Source of the DNA: Synechococcus sp. CC9605
GTDB taxonomy: Bacteria; Cyanobacteriota; Cyanobacteriia; PCC-6307; Cyanobiaceae
Direction: 5' to 3'
DNA length: 64,000 nt
Assembly (NCBI RefSeq): GCF_000012625.1
Contig: NC_007516.1
Location: 558,001 to 622,000, forward strand
Part shown: one piece after another, positions 55,704 through 64,000 of the stretch
How positions within the stretch are numbered: position 1 is the stretch's first letter
How the letters are laid out: each line of letters starts with the position of its first letter
Notes under the pieces: generated by a model
Seen by the model: the letters and a program-made list of their open reading frames with translations, nothing else
Databases searched by the model: none
What the model was told of the DNA's origin: nothing
Translations under genes and position numbers: made by a program

Positions 55704-56942
55704 TCAGCTTCGGCCCCGCAGGGCCTGAGCCAGCTCGTTGGGCTTGAGGCTGGCGGCCACCGCTTGATCGCCGTCAATGCGATCCGCCTCCACCAGGGCC
55801 AGCAGCGATTGATTTGTGGTCACCATCCCATCGAATCCGCTGCGTTCCATGATTTCCTCCACCTCATCGAGAGCCCCCCGCTGGATGTAGTCCTTGCAGG
55901 CATCGGTGCTGATCAGGATGTCGTGATACGCAGCCCGTTTTCCATCTGTTGTCTTGATCAAGCCCTGGGCGATCACCCCCAACAGCGACTCGGACAACGA
56001 ACGGCGAACAGTCTCCTGCTCTTCAGGCGGATACATGCCGAGGACCCGTTCCATGGTTTTCACCGCTGAATTGGTGTGCAGGGTCCCGAACACCAGGTGG
56101 CCGGTCTGGGCCGCTTCAAGGGCCGTGGAGAGGGTTTCCTGATCCCGGATTTCGCCCACCAGAATCACATCGGGATCCTCCCGCAGGGCGGCCCTCAGGG
56201 CGTTGTGGAACTTGAGAGTGTGCAACCCCACTTCCAGGTGCCGGATGAGGGATCTGCGGCTCTCATGCACGAACTCGACGGGATCCTTGATCGTGAGGAT
56301 GTGGCGTGCCTCATTGCGGTTGATCCAATCGATCATCGCCGCCAGGGTTGTGCTCTTGCCGGACCCTGTCGGTCCGGTGACCAGGATCAGTCCCTTCGGC
56401 CGGGCCGCGAGGCTCTGCAGCACGCTGGGGAGATGCAGCTGCTCCATGGTGAGGATCGTCTGCGGAATGAGGCGCAGCACCATGGCCGGGCCCCGCAGGG
56501 AATCCATCAGGTTGATGCGCACGCGCACGAAGCGGAAGGCATGGGAGCCGTCAAATTCCTTGTCGCGGTTGAAGCCATCGATCTGCTGTGGCGTCAGGAT
56601 TTCCTGGAGCCATCCCTGAAAGACCTCGGCGCGGGTGACCGGCCATTCCGTGCCCTGCATGTCTCCCCGGGCCCGGTAGCGCGGGACTTTCCCCACTCCG
56701 AGGTGGACATCGGAATGGCCGGCATCATGGGCGATGCGCACGATGTCCTCGAGGCTTGGAGAGCCAGAGCCATCCGCAGCGGCCCTGGGCCCTGGGTTGT
56801 GAACCTCCCGAGATCGACCTGAACTTTGGCCGGAGGTTGGGCGCGGCGGGAAGCTGGGGGGAAAAACCGGCTGAGCCACGTTGATGGCGAGTGATCTGTC
56901 TTCAGGATCGTCTCGATGCTGGAACTGACAAGGATTTCTCAC
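55704..56942 (-). CDS. PilT-like secretion/twitching ATPase
   Basis: A 412-residue hexameric ATPase of the PilT/GspE superfamily. Residues about 65-170 form the N2 domain. Walker A is GPTGSGKST at about 190-198, Walker B is DVILVGEIRDQET, and the His box is GHLVFGTLHTNSA. The Asp box reads IKDPVEF instead of the usual ED form, and the C-terminal AIRNLIRE-type retraction motif reads ACKDYIQRG. GTG at 56942 or GTG at 56879 may start it. wecB diverges 50 bp away. No pilB or pilC is seen nearby. Confidence 0.87.
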   Translation of the reverse strand: MRNPCQFQHRDDPEDRSLAINVAQPVFPPSFPPRPTSGQSSGRSREVHNPGPRAAADGSGSPSLEDIVRIAHDAGHSDVHLGVGKVPRYRARGDMQGTEWPVTRAEVFQGWLQEILTPQQIDGFNRDKEFDGSHAFRFVRVRINLMDSLRGPAMVLRLIPQTILTMEQLHLPSVLQSLAARPKGLILVTGPTGSGKSTTLAAMIDWINRNEARHILTIKDPVEFVHESRRSLIRHLEVGLHTLKFHNALRAALREDPDVILVGEIRDQETLSTALEAAQTGHLVFGTLHTNSAVKTMERVLGMYPPEEQETVRRSLSESLLGVIAQGLIKTTDGKRAAYHDILISTDACKDYIQRGALDEVEEIMERSGFDGMVTTNQSLLALVEADRIDGDQAVAASLKPNELAQALRGRS

Positions 56943-56992
56943 TGTTCTCTCCGGGTTGACGCCCGTAAACTCCAGCGGTCCGTCTGGATGGA

Positions 56993-58105
56993 ATGGCTGA
57001 ACAGCCCCGCGTCACGATCGTTCTGGGAACGCGTCCGGAGGCGATCAAGCTGGCTCCGGTCATCCGGACGTTTCAAGCCTGTGATGCATTGCAGACCCGT
57101 GTCGTCCTGACCGGTCAGCACCGCGAAATGGTGGGCCAGGTGATGGATCTGTTCCATCTCCAGGCGGATCAGGATCTCAATCTGATGACACCCCGTCAGA
57201 CCCTGACACATGTCACCTGTGCTGCGCTGCAGGGGCTGCGGGAAGACTTTCAGGCCTATCTACCTCAATTGGTCCTGGTGCAGGGCGACACCACCACGGC
57301 GTTTGCCGCTGGTTTGGCTGCGTTTTACGAGCAGATCCCGGTTGGTCATGTGGAGGCCGGTCTGCGCACCGACAATCTTCTGGATCCCTTCCCGGAGGAA
57401 GCCAACCGCCGGCTCCTCTCCCAGATCGCGACCCTTCATTTCGCGCCGACGCTCAAGGCCCAATCCAACCTGAAAGCATCCGGTGTGGTCGGGGAGATCT
57501 TCGTGACAGGTAACACCGTGATCGATGCGCTGTTGTTGATGGCGGAATCGGCGCCGGATGTTCGGTTTGACGGCCTCGACTGGGACCAACAGAGGGTGAT
57601 CCTCGCCACGGTGCATCGCCGTGAAAACTGGGGTGAGCGGCTGAACGACATCGCTGCAGGAATGCTGCAGGTGCTTGAGCGCTATCCCGACACGGCGCTG
57701 CTGCTGCCGATGCACCGCAACCCGACGGTGCGTGAACCGCTGCAGGCCCTGCTTGGAAGCCATCCCCGTGTCGTTTTGACCGAACCTCTCGACTACGACC
57801 GTCTCGTTGCAGCGATGAAAGGCTGCTCCCTGTTGCTCACCGATTCCGGTGGTCTCCAGGAGGAAGCCCCTGCGCTCGGCAAACCCGTGCTGGTTCTGCG
57901 GCGCACCACAGAGCGGCCAGAGGCTGTTGATGCGGGAACGGCCCGGTTGGTGGGTACCGATCCCGATGTGATCCTGGAAGAGACCTCGCGGCTGCTTGGG
58001 GATGCCACGGCCTATCAAGAGATGTCCCGCGCCGTTAACCCCTTCGGCGATGGTCACGCGAGCGAACGCATCCTTGAGCTCTGTCGCCGACAGCTCGGCG
58101 TCTGA
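56993..58105 (+). CDS. wecB: UDP-N-acetylglucosamine 2-epimerase (non-hydrolysing)
   Basis: Converts UDP-GlcNAc to UDP-ManNAc for surface polysaccharides. The 370-residue GT-B-like enzyme has TIVLGTRPEAIKLAPVIR, LVQGDTTTAFAAGLAAFYEQIPVGHVEAGLRT, PFPEEANRRLLSQIA, THRRENWG-like ATVHRRENWGERL, and LLTDSGGLQEEAPALGKPVLVLR. All key residues of the family are present. The following DUF1643 gene overlaps its 3' end. Confidence 0.96.
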   Translation: MAEQPRVTIVLGTRPEAIKLAPVIRTFQACDALQTRVVLTGQHREMVGQVMDLFHLQADQDLNLMTPRQTLTHVTCAALQGLREDFQAYLPQLVLVQGDTTTAFAAGLAAFYEQIPVGHVEAGLRTDNLLDPFPEEANRRLLSQIATLHFAPTLKAQSNLKASGVVGEIFVTGNTVIDALLLMAESAPDVRFDGLDWDQQRVILATVHRRENWGERLNDIAAGMLQVLERYPDTALLLPMHRNPTVREPLQALLGSHPRVVLTEPLDYDRLVAAMKGCSLLLTDSGGLQEEAPALGKPVLVLRRTTERPEAVDAGTARLVGTDPDVILEETSRLLGDATAYQEMSRAVNPFGDGHASERILELCRRQLGV

Positions 58106-58676
58106 AGCGTCCCTCAGCAGCGATGGCTTCTACCGCTGGTGGCTGCGGCGCCGCCTGGGTACGGGCGAAGGGTGTCTGCTTTTCGTGGGTCTGAATCCCT
58201 CGAGAGCAGATGGCCAGCATGATGACCCGACCCTGCGCCGTTTGATCGGCTTCGCCAGGCATTGGGGATATCGGGAGTTGCTGGTGCTGAATCTGTTCGC
58301 CCGGATGTCGCCGTCTCCGGCGGCGCTGCTGCGGGTCAAGGACCCCATCGGAGGGCTGAACGACGCGATCTTGAACCGCTGGTTCAACCACTGGTCCCGG
58401 ACCTCTGGGGTCGATCTCTGGTGTGGGTGGGGGGCGAATGGGGCGCGATGGGACCGGACTCAGCTGGTTCTTGGAAACATTCAGCGTTTGCTGCCGCAAC
58501 GCCGACGCTCCGTTCCCAACTCGCCGCATCCGCTGATGCTGGGGCAGACGGCCTCGGGCCAACCGCGCCATCCGCTTTATGCCCTGGGCAATGCCTGTCT
58601 TCACCCTTTTCTCTGGGCAGACCCGGAACCGATCCGTCATCCTGTGGGGACCATGGCGGATGTCCTTCCTCGCTGA
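58050..58676 (+). CDS. DUF1643 family protein
   Basis: A product of about 208 residues. The DUF1643 core includes CLLFVGLNPSRADGQHDDPTLRRLIGFARHWGYRELLVLNLFARMSPSPAALL, a stretch with two conserved Asp pairs, and a later WGANGARWDR segment. Function unknown. ATG at 58050 overlaps wecB by 56 bases; a later, less typical start near 58107 would remove the overlap. Its stop shares one base with the next gene (TGATG). Confidence 0.82.
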   Translation: MVTRANASLSSVADSSASEASLSSDGFYRWWLRRRLGTGEGCLLFVGLNPSRADGQHDDPTLRRLIGFARHWGYRELLVLNLFARMSPSPAALLRVKDPIGGLNDAILNRWFNHWSRTSGVDLWCGWGANGARWDRTQLVLGNIQRLLPQRRRSVPNSPHPLMLGQTASGQPRHPLYALGNACLHPFLWADPEPIRHPVGTMADVLPR

Positions 58677-58921
58677 TGTCCCGTACGCCCCGCCGTTACG
58701 CCGTCCATCTCCACCTTGTGGGAGGCCAAACCGAACGGGTGTTTTTTCCGAAACTCGAGACCTTTCAGGAGTCGTATCAAGGCGTTGTTAATGCCGAGAA
58801 CCAGGGCGGTTTCGTCAACGTGCCCCTCAGTGATCTGGAGGGCGAGTATCTGGTCGTGAGCCCCCAAGCCGTGATCGGCGTGCGAGTGGAACCTCAGTTC
58901 TCCTCTGTCGATGACGCCTGA
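58676..58921 (+). CDS. Conserved small protein, 81 aa
   Basis: ATG at 58676 shares one base with the DUF1643 stop. The 81-residue product begins MSRTPRRYAVHLHLVGGQTERVFF and ends [21 protein letters not shown]; it looks beta-rich and soluble, with a repeated hydrophobic pattern. No family recognised. It overlaps the antiporter start by 11 bases, so it sits tightly in the wecB-DUF1643-antiporter string. A longer frame upstream is antisense noise of the DUF1643 gene. Confidence 0.75.
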   Translation: MSRTPRRYAVHLHLVGGQTERVFFPKLETFQESYQGVVNAENQGGFVNVPLSDLEGEYLVVSPQAVIGVRVEPQFSSVDDA

Positions 58922-60176
58922 GCGTCTGGGCCTCCTCTGGGGCGTCACGGTCTCCTCGGGTGCTGCGGCCCGCTTTCTGGCGGCCAAGTCGGAATTTCCT
59001 GGGGTGGTGTTGCTGCTCCTGTCGGGGCTGCTGATCGGCCGCTCTGGTCTGGGTTGGGTGGAACCTCTTGATCTCGGCTCAGGGCTTGGAACTGTTGTGG
59101 GTCTTCTCGTCAGCCTGGTGCTGTTCGACGGCGGCCTGAATCTGCGTCTGCCTGGGGACACGATCAAGGCCACGGTGCAGCGCATCGCAGCCCTGCGTTT
59201 GTTGATCTCCCTGGGAGGCGGTCTGTTGGCGGCCCATTGGCTTGCCGGCCTCAGCTGGTCGCTTGCGGCTGTGTTCAGTGCCATCGTGCTGGCTACGGGG
59301 CCAACGGTGGTCACACCACTGGTGCGTCAGATTCGGCTTGCACCACCTCTGGGCGAAGTCCTGGAGGCTGAAGGTCTGGTGCTTGAGCCCATCGGCGCCG
59401 TTTTAGCCCTGCTGCTGTTGGAGCTTGTCCTTGGCAACCTGCACGGCTGGCGTGAAGTGATGCTCGGCCTGCTGTATCGATTGGGCGGTGGTGTGCTGAT
59501 TGGCGCGAGCGTCGGCTGGCTGCTGTCTGAGCTGCTGCGACGGCTCAAACCCGATCAGTTGAAAGGGCTGCCGCTTCAGCTCAGTCTGGGTTTGCTGTTT
59601 CTGATGTACGGCGTCAGTGAGTGGATGCTGCCGGAATCCGCCCTACCTGCTTCGGTGGCGGCGGGAATCGTTGTAGGTCGACGTCCAGGCCCCCACACCG
59701 CTGAATTGGATAGCCTGATTCAGGAACTGGCGCAGTTGGCGATCACGATGCTGTTTCCGCTGCTGGCTGCTGACGTTTCCTGGGCTGAACTCAGTCCGCT
59801 GGGGTGGGGCGGCATCCTTTGCGTGCTGTCGTTGATGCTCGTGGTGCGTCCGATCGGCGTGGGTTTGGCCACCATCGGGTTGCCCTACAAGCTTGAGCAA
59901 CGGCTCTTTCTGGGTTGGCTTGCGCCGCGAGGCATCGTCACCGCAGCGGTGGCCTCTCTCTTCGCGATTCGTTTGGAGCAGGCCGGCATCCTGGGGGCAG
60001 GACGCCTTCAGGGGTTGGTGTTCCTAACAATCCTGATGACCGTTGGCCTCCAGGGCCTCACGGCCCAGCCGTTGGCTCGGGCTCTTGGCCTGGTCGAAGC
60101 CGACGATGACGAGCCTGCCTCAGCCGAGGCAGCGGCGCAGTCGCGGCAGGTCCTCACCGATTCGGGCCAGCAATGA
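58911..60176 (+). CDS. Monovalent cation/proton antiporter (CPA1/NhaP-like)
   Basis: A 421-residue transporter with about twelve helices: [79 protein letters not shown] (the family's GPT/P and E-containing core) and a late [22 protein letters not shown] helix. Exchanges Na+ or K+ for H+, important in seawater (inference). The 3' end overlaps convergent gltX by 57 bases. Confidence 0.92.
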   Translation: MTPERLGLLWGVTVSSGAAARFLAAKSEFPGVVLLLLSGLLIGRSGLGWVEPLDLGSGLGTVVGLLVSLVLFDGGLNLRLPGDTIKATVQRIAALRLLISLGGGLLAAHWLAGLSWSLAAVFSAIVLATGPTVVTPLVRQIRLAPPLGEVLEAEGLVLEPIGAVLALLLLELVLGNLHGWREVMLGLLYRLGGGVLIGASVGWLLSELLRRLKPDQLKGLPLQLSLGLLFLMYGVSEWMLPESALPASVAAGIVVGRRPGPHTAELDSLIQELAQLAITMLFPLLAADVSWAELSPLGWGGILCVLSLMLVVRPIGVGLATIGLPYKLEQRLFLGWLAPRGIVTAAVASLFAIRLEQAGILGAGRLQGLVFLTILMTVGLQGLTAQPLARALGLVEADDDEPASAEAAAQSRQVLTDSGQQ

Positions 60177-61553
60177 CCATGTGGTGATCAAATCGGGCCC
60201 TTGAAGGCGCCCCAGCAGAGCGGCCCGCAGGGATTTCATCACCACCCCTTTCTTCACATCGGCTGCTTTGGCGGCATCCCCCAGCCAAGCCTTGGCTTGA
60301 TCGACGTCGCTGCCATCCCAAGGGTTGTTCTCGAGCCGTTGAAGCAGGTCGGCCATGGCCGCTTTGGCTCCTTCGATCCCGAGTTGCTTGAGCGCATCCT
60401 CCTGGAGGTCCGGACGATCAAAGAACGGTTCCGCCTGATCGACGCCATCTTTGAGCAGGGTGAGGGAGGGGCCCAGCAAGGCGCAGAGGTCCAGGCACCA
60501 GCTCTTCTCGCTGGGAGGAGTCCAACCGCGTTCGGCCCAGAGGGGCGTCAGCTCCTCAAGAAGATGGTCCGCCGTCCAGCCGTGCAGAACTTGGGCATTC
60601 AGCCAGTTGAGCTTGTCCCAGTCGAAACGCGCCCCGGCTTTGTTGACCCGATCGAAACCAAAGACGGCCGCGGCCTCACATAAGCTGAACTGTTCCTCCA
60701 TGCCCTCCGGCACGGACCACCCCAATAACGTCATGTAGTTGGCGATGGCGTCAGGGGTGTAGCCCATGGCGCGGAAATCGTTGATGGAGGTCACCCCATC
60801 CCGTTTGGAAAGCTTGCGTCCCTCGGCATTGAGGATGAGAGGAGCGTGGGCAAAGGTCGGCAAGGGCAGGCCCAGCGCTTCGTAGAGGAGCAGTTGCTTG
60901 GCGGTGTTGGCAATGTGATCTTCACCGCGGATCACATGGGTGATTTCCATGGAGGCGTCATCCACCACCACAACAAGGTTGTAGAGGGGGTCGCCGATTT
61001 GATCCGCCGGAGCACGACGGGCGATCACCATGTCACCGCCAAGGTCAGACCCCCGCCAGCTCATGGCCCCACGCACCAGATCATTCCAGCGAATTTCGGC
61101 AGCGTCATCAATGCGGAAGCGGATCACCGCTTCACGGCCTTCGGTCTGAAACGCCTGCTCCTGCTCGGGCGTCAGAGTTCTGTGGCGGTTGTCGTAGCGC
61201 GGCGCTTGATTGGCTGCTTTCTGCGCATCGCGCATGGCCGTGAGTTCCGTTTCGCTGGCATAGCAGCGGTAGGCCAATCCCCGATCGAGCAGGGTCTGGA
61301 TCGCTTCACGATGCTGCGCCACCCGTTCGCTCTGGATTACGGGCTCCTCGTCCCAGTTGATCCCGAGCCACTGCAAGCCTTCGAGAATGTTCTGGGTGTA
61401 CTCGGGTTTGGACCGCTCCTTGTCGGTGTCTTCAATCCGCAGCACGAATGCCCCTTGCTCGTGCTTGGCATAAAGCCAGTTGAAAACAGCGGTTCGCGCC
61501 GTTCCAATATGAAGCGTGCCCGTCGGGCTGGGGGCCAATCGAACGCGCACCAT
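60120..61553 (-). CDS. gltX: Glutamyl-tRNA synthetase
   Basis: Class I synthetase; in cyanobacteria also mischarges tRNA-Gln and supplies Glu-tRNA for tetrapyrroles (family knowledge). The 477-residue product starts [30 protein letters not shown] (HIGH), with KMSKS-type [13 protein letters not shown] at 61553; the frame upstream to 61601 reads through the tRNA-Asp flank and is rejected. Confidence 0.98.
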   Translation of the reverse strand: MVRVRLAPSPTGTLHIGTARTAVFNWLYAKHEQGAFVLRIEDTDKERSKPEYTQNILEGLQWLGINWDEEPVIQSERVAQHREAIQTLLDRGLAYRCYASETELTAMRDAQKAANQAPRYDNRHRTLTPEQEQAFQTEGREAVIRFRIDDAAEIRWNDLVRGAMSWRGSDLGGDMVIARRAPADQIGDPLYNLVVVVDDASMEITHVIRGEDHIANTAKQLLLYEALGLPLPTFAHAPLILNAEGRKLSKRDGVTSINDFRAMGYTPDAIANYMTLLGWSVPEGMEEQFSLCEAAAVFGFDRVNKAGARFDWDKLNWLNAQVLHGWTADHLLEELTPLWAERGWTPPSEKSWCLDLCALLGPSLTLLKDGVDQAEPFFDRPDLQEDALKQLGIEGAKAAMADLLQRLENNPWDGSDVDQAKAWLGDAAKAADVKKGVVMKSLRAALLGRLQGPDLITTWSLLARIGEDLPRLRRCLG

Positions 61554-61574
61554 CGAGGCTTTTGGTGGTGAAAA

Positions 61575-61648
61575 CGGGACCGACGGGATTCGAACCCGCA
61601 ACTTCCGCCGTGACAGGGCGGTGCTCTAACCGGTTGAACTACGGTCCC
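61575..61648 (-). tRNA. tRNA-Asp (GTC)
   Basis: Complete cloverleaf: acceptor GGGACCG/CGGTCCC, anticodon stem CCGCC/GGCGG with loop CTGTCAC (anticodon GTC), T-loop GGTTCGAATCC, discriminator G. No encoded CCA. It lies 21 bp before the gltX start and is likely co-transcribed with it. Confidence 0.97.
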
Positions 61649-61716
61649 AGATCTGATTCAGAACTCGCGAGACGCGCTCGGAAGAATCTGATCTGTGTCG
61701 CCTGTGCGACCTGATC

Positions 61717-61746
61717 AGTATCAACTGTTGCCCTGCCCTCCGTCAA
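61717..61746 (-). promoter_or_regulatory. Candidate promoter for tRNA-Asp-gltX
   Basis: On the minus strand, TTGACG at 61746-61741 and TGATACT (-10 hexamer GATACT at 61722-61717) are separated by 18 bases, a good sigma-70-type pair. About 60 bp of leader with a GTCGC/GCGAC hairpin precedes the tRNA. Confidence 0.45.
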
Positions 61747-61790
61747 CAACTGAGGGTGGATCCTCCCTGTTTTGTCATCCGTGTGATGCC

Positions 61791-61825
61791 AAAAAAAATT
61801 CCCGGTGACATGGTCGCCGGGAATT
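61791..61825 (-). terminator. Rho-independent terminator after small SH3-like gene
   Basis: On the minus strand a 13-bp stem (arms 61813-61825 and 61797-61809, one T/G wobble, 3-base loop) is followed by six T's (61796-61791). It ends the rplS-tRNA-Trp-small gene run. Confidence 0.9.
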
Positions 61826-61862
61826 GAGGGAAGCATCGGTTCATCACCGAGTTTTCAAGGGA

Positions 61863-62051
61863 TCAGGGACGGAATCCTGCAGGCTCTATGAGTCGAACCT
61901 GATTGCCGCGGGCAGTGAATTCACGACCTTGATCGCTTTGTACGACCACACGGCCGCCGGACTTGACGCGTATCACTCGGGCGCGGACCCAGCCGAGGGC
62001 GGCTGACTCCAACACCTTCACAACATCACCAGGTTGAAGATCCAACTCCAT
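61863..62051 (-). CDS. Small SH3-like protein, 62 aa
   Basis: The product starts MELDLQPGDVVKVLESAALGWVRARVIRVKSGGRVVVQSDQGREFT and ends RGNQVRLIEPAGFRP. The beta-strand/turn pattern suggests an SH3 or KOW-like fold. No exact family recognised. ATG at 62051; the upstream frame reaches into tRNA-Trp's flank and is not used. A strong terminator follows. Confidence 0.75.
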   Translation of the reverse strand: MELDLQPGDVVKVLESAALGWVRARVIRVKSGGRVVVQSDQGREFTARGNQVRLIEPAGFRP

Positions 62052-62088
62052 GCTCAGAACCGGGAAAGTGCACGAGGGGAACATCGGA

Positions 62089-62161
62089 CGCGCCGTGGAG
62101 GACTCGAACCCCCGACATCAGGTTTTGGAGACCTGCGTTCTACCAACTGAACTAACGGCGC
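62089..62161 (-). tRNA. tRNA-Trp (CCA)
   Basis: Complete cloverleaf: acceptor GCGCCGT/ACGGCGC, anticodon stem CAGGT/ACCTG with loop CTCCAAA (anticodon CCA), T-loop GGTTCGAGTCC, discriminator G. No encoded CCA. It lies 60 bp downstream of rplS on the same strand. Confidence 0.97.
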
Positions 62162-62221
62162 AAAGCGATGTACCCCTCAGCCAACGTTGAAGTTGGCAAC
62201 TGATTGAACGAGGTCGAAACC

Positions 62222-62698
62222 TCAGCGATCGAAGCGCTGCTTCACGCGGGTGGCCTTGCCCACCCGTTCCCGCAGATAGAAAAGCTTCGCCCTACGCACT
62301 TTACCGCGCCGTTCCACCTTGATGGAAGCCACCTGGGGGCTGTGCAGCATGAACACCCGCTCAACGCCGATGCCCTGGAAAATCCGGCGCACCGTGATGG
62401 TCTGGTTGAGACCGCCATGGCGCTTGGAAATCACCACGCCCTCGTAGGGCTGAACGCGCTCCTTGTTGCCCTCGCTGATGCGAACGCCAACGCGCACGGT
62501 GTCACCCACATAGATCTCAGGAAGATCATCCTTCTGCTGAGACGACTCAAAGGAGCGAATCAGAGCTTCGGGGCTCAGTTTCTTGGCAGCAGCACTTGAA
62601 GCCTTGCTGGACTTCGCCACTGTGGCCTCTGGTGCTGCTTCCACAGCCGTTTCGGTGTTCTCGTCGGTCACCGCTGTGTCCTTCGAATCGGCTGCCAT
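62222..62698 (-). CDS. rplS: 50S ribosomal protein L19
   Basis: The 158-residue product ends in the L19 core ([72 protein letters not shown]). It is preceded by about 40 extra residues rich in Ala, Glu, Thr and Lys. ATG at 62698 ([10 protein letters not shown]). L19 lies at the 30S-50S interface. The extension makes it longer than the usual 115 residues. Confidence 0.96.
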
Positions 62699-62723
62699 CC
62701 CAGCTCCGCGTTGTATCGCCAAA

Positions 62724-63020
62724 CTATGAGTGTACCTTTCGACGCCATCGCTCTATTAAGAGCACCATCCCTGTGATCAGCATCCACAGCAGGCCGATGG
62801 CGTTGAGAAGAACAACCATCGGTTCCAGCGTGGAACCGAGCCATTCCCCTTCATGCACCACCATTAACCAGTGAACTTGTTCCCGACTGGCTCCGAACCA
62901 GTCCCGGGCTAGGCGGTAACTGACACCGGAGAACACCGTCACCAGCAAAGGCGCCAGAACGAAAGGTGCAACGCTCCGATGCAGTTCACGCAAGCGCACA
63001 AGCAGCGACATGACCGGCAT
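62724..63020 (-). CDS. PepSY-associated membrane protein
   Basis: A product of about 98 residues from [43 protein letters not shown], with helices at both ends, a [19 protein letters not shown] loop, and [24 protein letters not shown] at the C-terminus. This is the PepSY transmembrane pattern found in flavoreductase-like and cyanobacterial small proteins. A Met at 63011 is also possible. map diverges 44 bp away. Confidence 0.8.
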   Translation of the reverse strand: MPVMSLLVRLRELHRSVAPFVLAPLLVTVFSGVSYRLARDWFGASREQVHWLMVVHEGEWLGSTLEPMVVLLNAIGLLWMLITGMVLLIERWRRKVHS

Positions 63021-63064
63021 CAATTCGGTTGCTGTTGATAGCGTGACGGATATTGGGTTGAGCC

Positions 63065-63910
63065 ATGAATCTGTTTGCTGATCTTCTGGCATCCACCCAG
63101 GCAGCGCAGGGGCAGGTGACGGCGACCGGTCCGCGCATTCAGAAGCGTCGCGGTGTTGAGATCAAATCAGCCCGTGAAGTCAAGATCATGCGCAAGGCCA
63201 GCCACATCGTCGCCACCGTGCTGCGCGAGGTGATGGGAATGGTGGAGCCCGGCCAGACAACGGGAGATATTGATGCCTATGCCGAAAAACGCATCCGCGA
63301 AATGGGGGCGACCCCAAGTTTCAAGGGCTATCACGGTTTTCCGGCAAGCATCTGCGCCAGCATCAACAACGAAGTGGTGCATGGCATTCCGAGCCCGAAG
63401 CGTGTGATCCGCCAGGGCGATCTTCTGAAGGTGGATACCGGCGCCTACTTCGAGGGCTACCACGGCGATAGCTGCATCACGATCTGCGTTGGAAACGCGC
63501 CCCAGGAAGCACAGACCCTGAGCCGCGTTGCTAAGGAAGCCTTGATGGCTGGCCTGAGCCAGGTCAAAGCAGGCAACACATTGCTGGACATCGCTGGAGC
63601 CGTTGAAGACCACGTCAAGGCCAACGGTTTCAGTGTTGTGGAGGACTACACCGGCCACGGAGTTGGCAGGAACCTGCACGAAGAACCTTCCGTGTTCAAT
63701 TTCCGTACCGATGAGCTTCCCAACGTCACCCTGCGTCCTGGCATGACCCTGGCGATTGAGCCCATCCTCAATGCCGGCAGCAAGGCATGCCGCACCTTGC
63801 GAGACCAGTGGACCGTTGTGACCCGCGATGGCTCCCTCTCGGCGCAGTGGGAGCACACCGTTCTGGTGACGAGTGATGGATGCGAAATCCTCACGGATCG
63901 GGGCGACTGA
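63065..63910 (+). CDS. map: Methionine aminopeptidase, type I
   Basis: Removes the initiator Met from nascent proteins. The 281-residue protein has an N-terminal extension ([16 protein letters not shown]) and the pita-bread fold with metal ligands: [16 protein letters not shown] (Asp, Asp), [12 protein letters not shown] (His), [10 protein letters not shown] (Glu) and WEHTVLV (Glu). All five ligands are present. The 3' end overlaps the next convergent gene by 20 bases. Confidence 0.97.
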   Translation: MNLFADLLASTQAAQGQVTATGPRIQKRRGVEIKSAREVKIMRKASHIVATVLREVMGMVEPGQTTGDIDAYAEKRIREMGATPSFKGYHGFPASICASINNEVVHGIPSPKRVIRQGDLLKVDTGAYFEGYHGDSCITICVGNAPQEAQTLSRVAKEALMAGLSQVKAGNTLLDIAGAVEDHVKANGFSVVEDYTGHGVGRNLHEEPSVFNFRTDELPNVTLRPGMTLAIEPILNAGSKACRTLRDQWTVVTRDGSLSAQWEHTVLVTSDGCEILTDRGD

Positions 63911-64000
63911 GGATTCGGCTGTAGACCCGCCGTCCAAGCTCGGTTAGAGGCATCAAAACATAGGTCAGGGGGTTTGGCGTCACGATCACCAGGCGAAATC
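63891..64000 (-). CDS. 3' part of an unidentified gene (cut by window edge)
   Basis: The frame ends at TGA 63891-63893 and runs off the window: last residues [20 protein letters not shown] and [13 protein letters not shown]. It overlaps map by 20 bases at the 3' end, like other convergent pairs here. A short-chain dehydrogenase-like protein is one possibility, but too little is in view for a family call. Confidence 0.45.
   Translation of the reverse strand, partial: FRLVIVTPNPLTYVLMPLTELGRRVYSRILSRPDP

Noticed and set aside
61639-61836. 65-codon minus-strand frame covering the tRNA-Asp upstream region
   Set aside because: It spans a strong terminator hairpin and a candidate promoter and shows no protein family features.

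Overview
The window reads as chromosome of a marine picocyanobacterium, most likely a Synechococcus of the marine 5.1 type. This is inferred from photosynthesis and respiration genes (psaF, psaJ, petC, petA, ndhB, a high-light-inducible protein, ctaCDE), several cyanobacterial protein families (Ycf46, DUF2808, DUF3067, DUF2232, UPF0284, cyAbrB), high GC, and dense packing with many ATGA stop/start overlaps. I see no rRNA, CRISPR array, insertion sequence, integrase or prophage. No interval longer than about 200 bp lacks a gene.

Layout. 1-7.8 kb, all minus strand: rpmH, rnpA, a PH-domain protein, yidC, yceD-like, ycf46, a 53-aa membrane protein, serS and a cut-off rseP, with a DUF2808 protein, aroH and sppA upstream. 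7.8-11.7 kb, plus: a drug/metabolite-type exporter and two glycosyltransferases. 11.7-16.3 kb: dciA-like (minus), then pspA/vipp1, thioredoxin, an aminotransferase, birA and an M23 peptidase. 16.4-17.4 kb: two broken two-component genes and a receiver-only regulator. 17.4-19.7 kb: an ABC ATPase and ndhB. 19.8-25.8 kb, plus: topA, a small lipoprotein, DUF2232, UPF0284 and a Tat-type lipoprotein, all overlapping. 25.7-28.5 kb: aldo/keto reductase, bifunctional nuclease, ribE and an AbrB regulator. 28.5-35.7 kb: ctaCDE, divergent ctaA-ctaB, and an ABC-2 exporter. 35.7-45.8 kb: an acidic repeat protein, nanE, groL, a tiny membrane protein, fabG, a K+ channel, a GT9-like protein, ispD, an LD-carboxypeptidase, ubiA and ppx. 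45.8-51.2 kb: a RodZ-like protein, tRNA-Val, cobM, lgt, petA, petC, DUF3067 and tatC. 51.3-64 kb: rqcH, gmk, psaF-psaJ, tsaD, an HLIP, a PilT-like ATPase, wecB, DUF1643, an 81-aa protein, an antiporter, gltX, tRNA-Asp, a small SH3-like protein, tRNA-Trp, rplS, a PepSY protein, map and a cut-off gene.

How the genes fit together. ctaC/D/E with ctaB and ctaA give an aa3-type oxidase and its heme a supply. petC and petA are cytochrome b6f subunits, and tatC nearby encodes the translocase that the twin-arginine Rieske protein would use. yidC, tatC, lgt and sppA together cover membrane insertion, export, lipidation and signal-peptide turnover.

The most notable observations are: (i) a junction near 16,812 where a response regulator and a histidine kinase have both lost their 5' parts; (ii) a strong intrinsic terminator for petC-petA lying inside the first codons of lgt; (iii) a Big_2-like insertion in YidC; (iv) perfect 21-bp tandem repeats in the RodZ-like gene; (v) a PilT-like ATPase with altered family motifs; (vi) many convergent gene pairs that overlap at their 3' ends.
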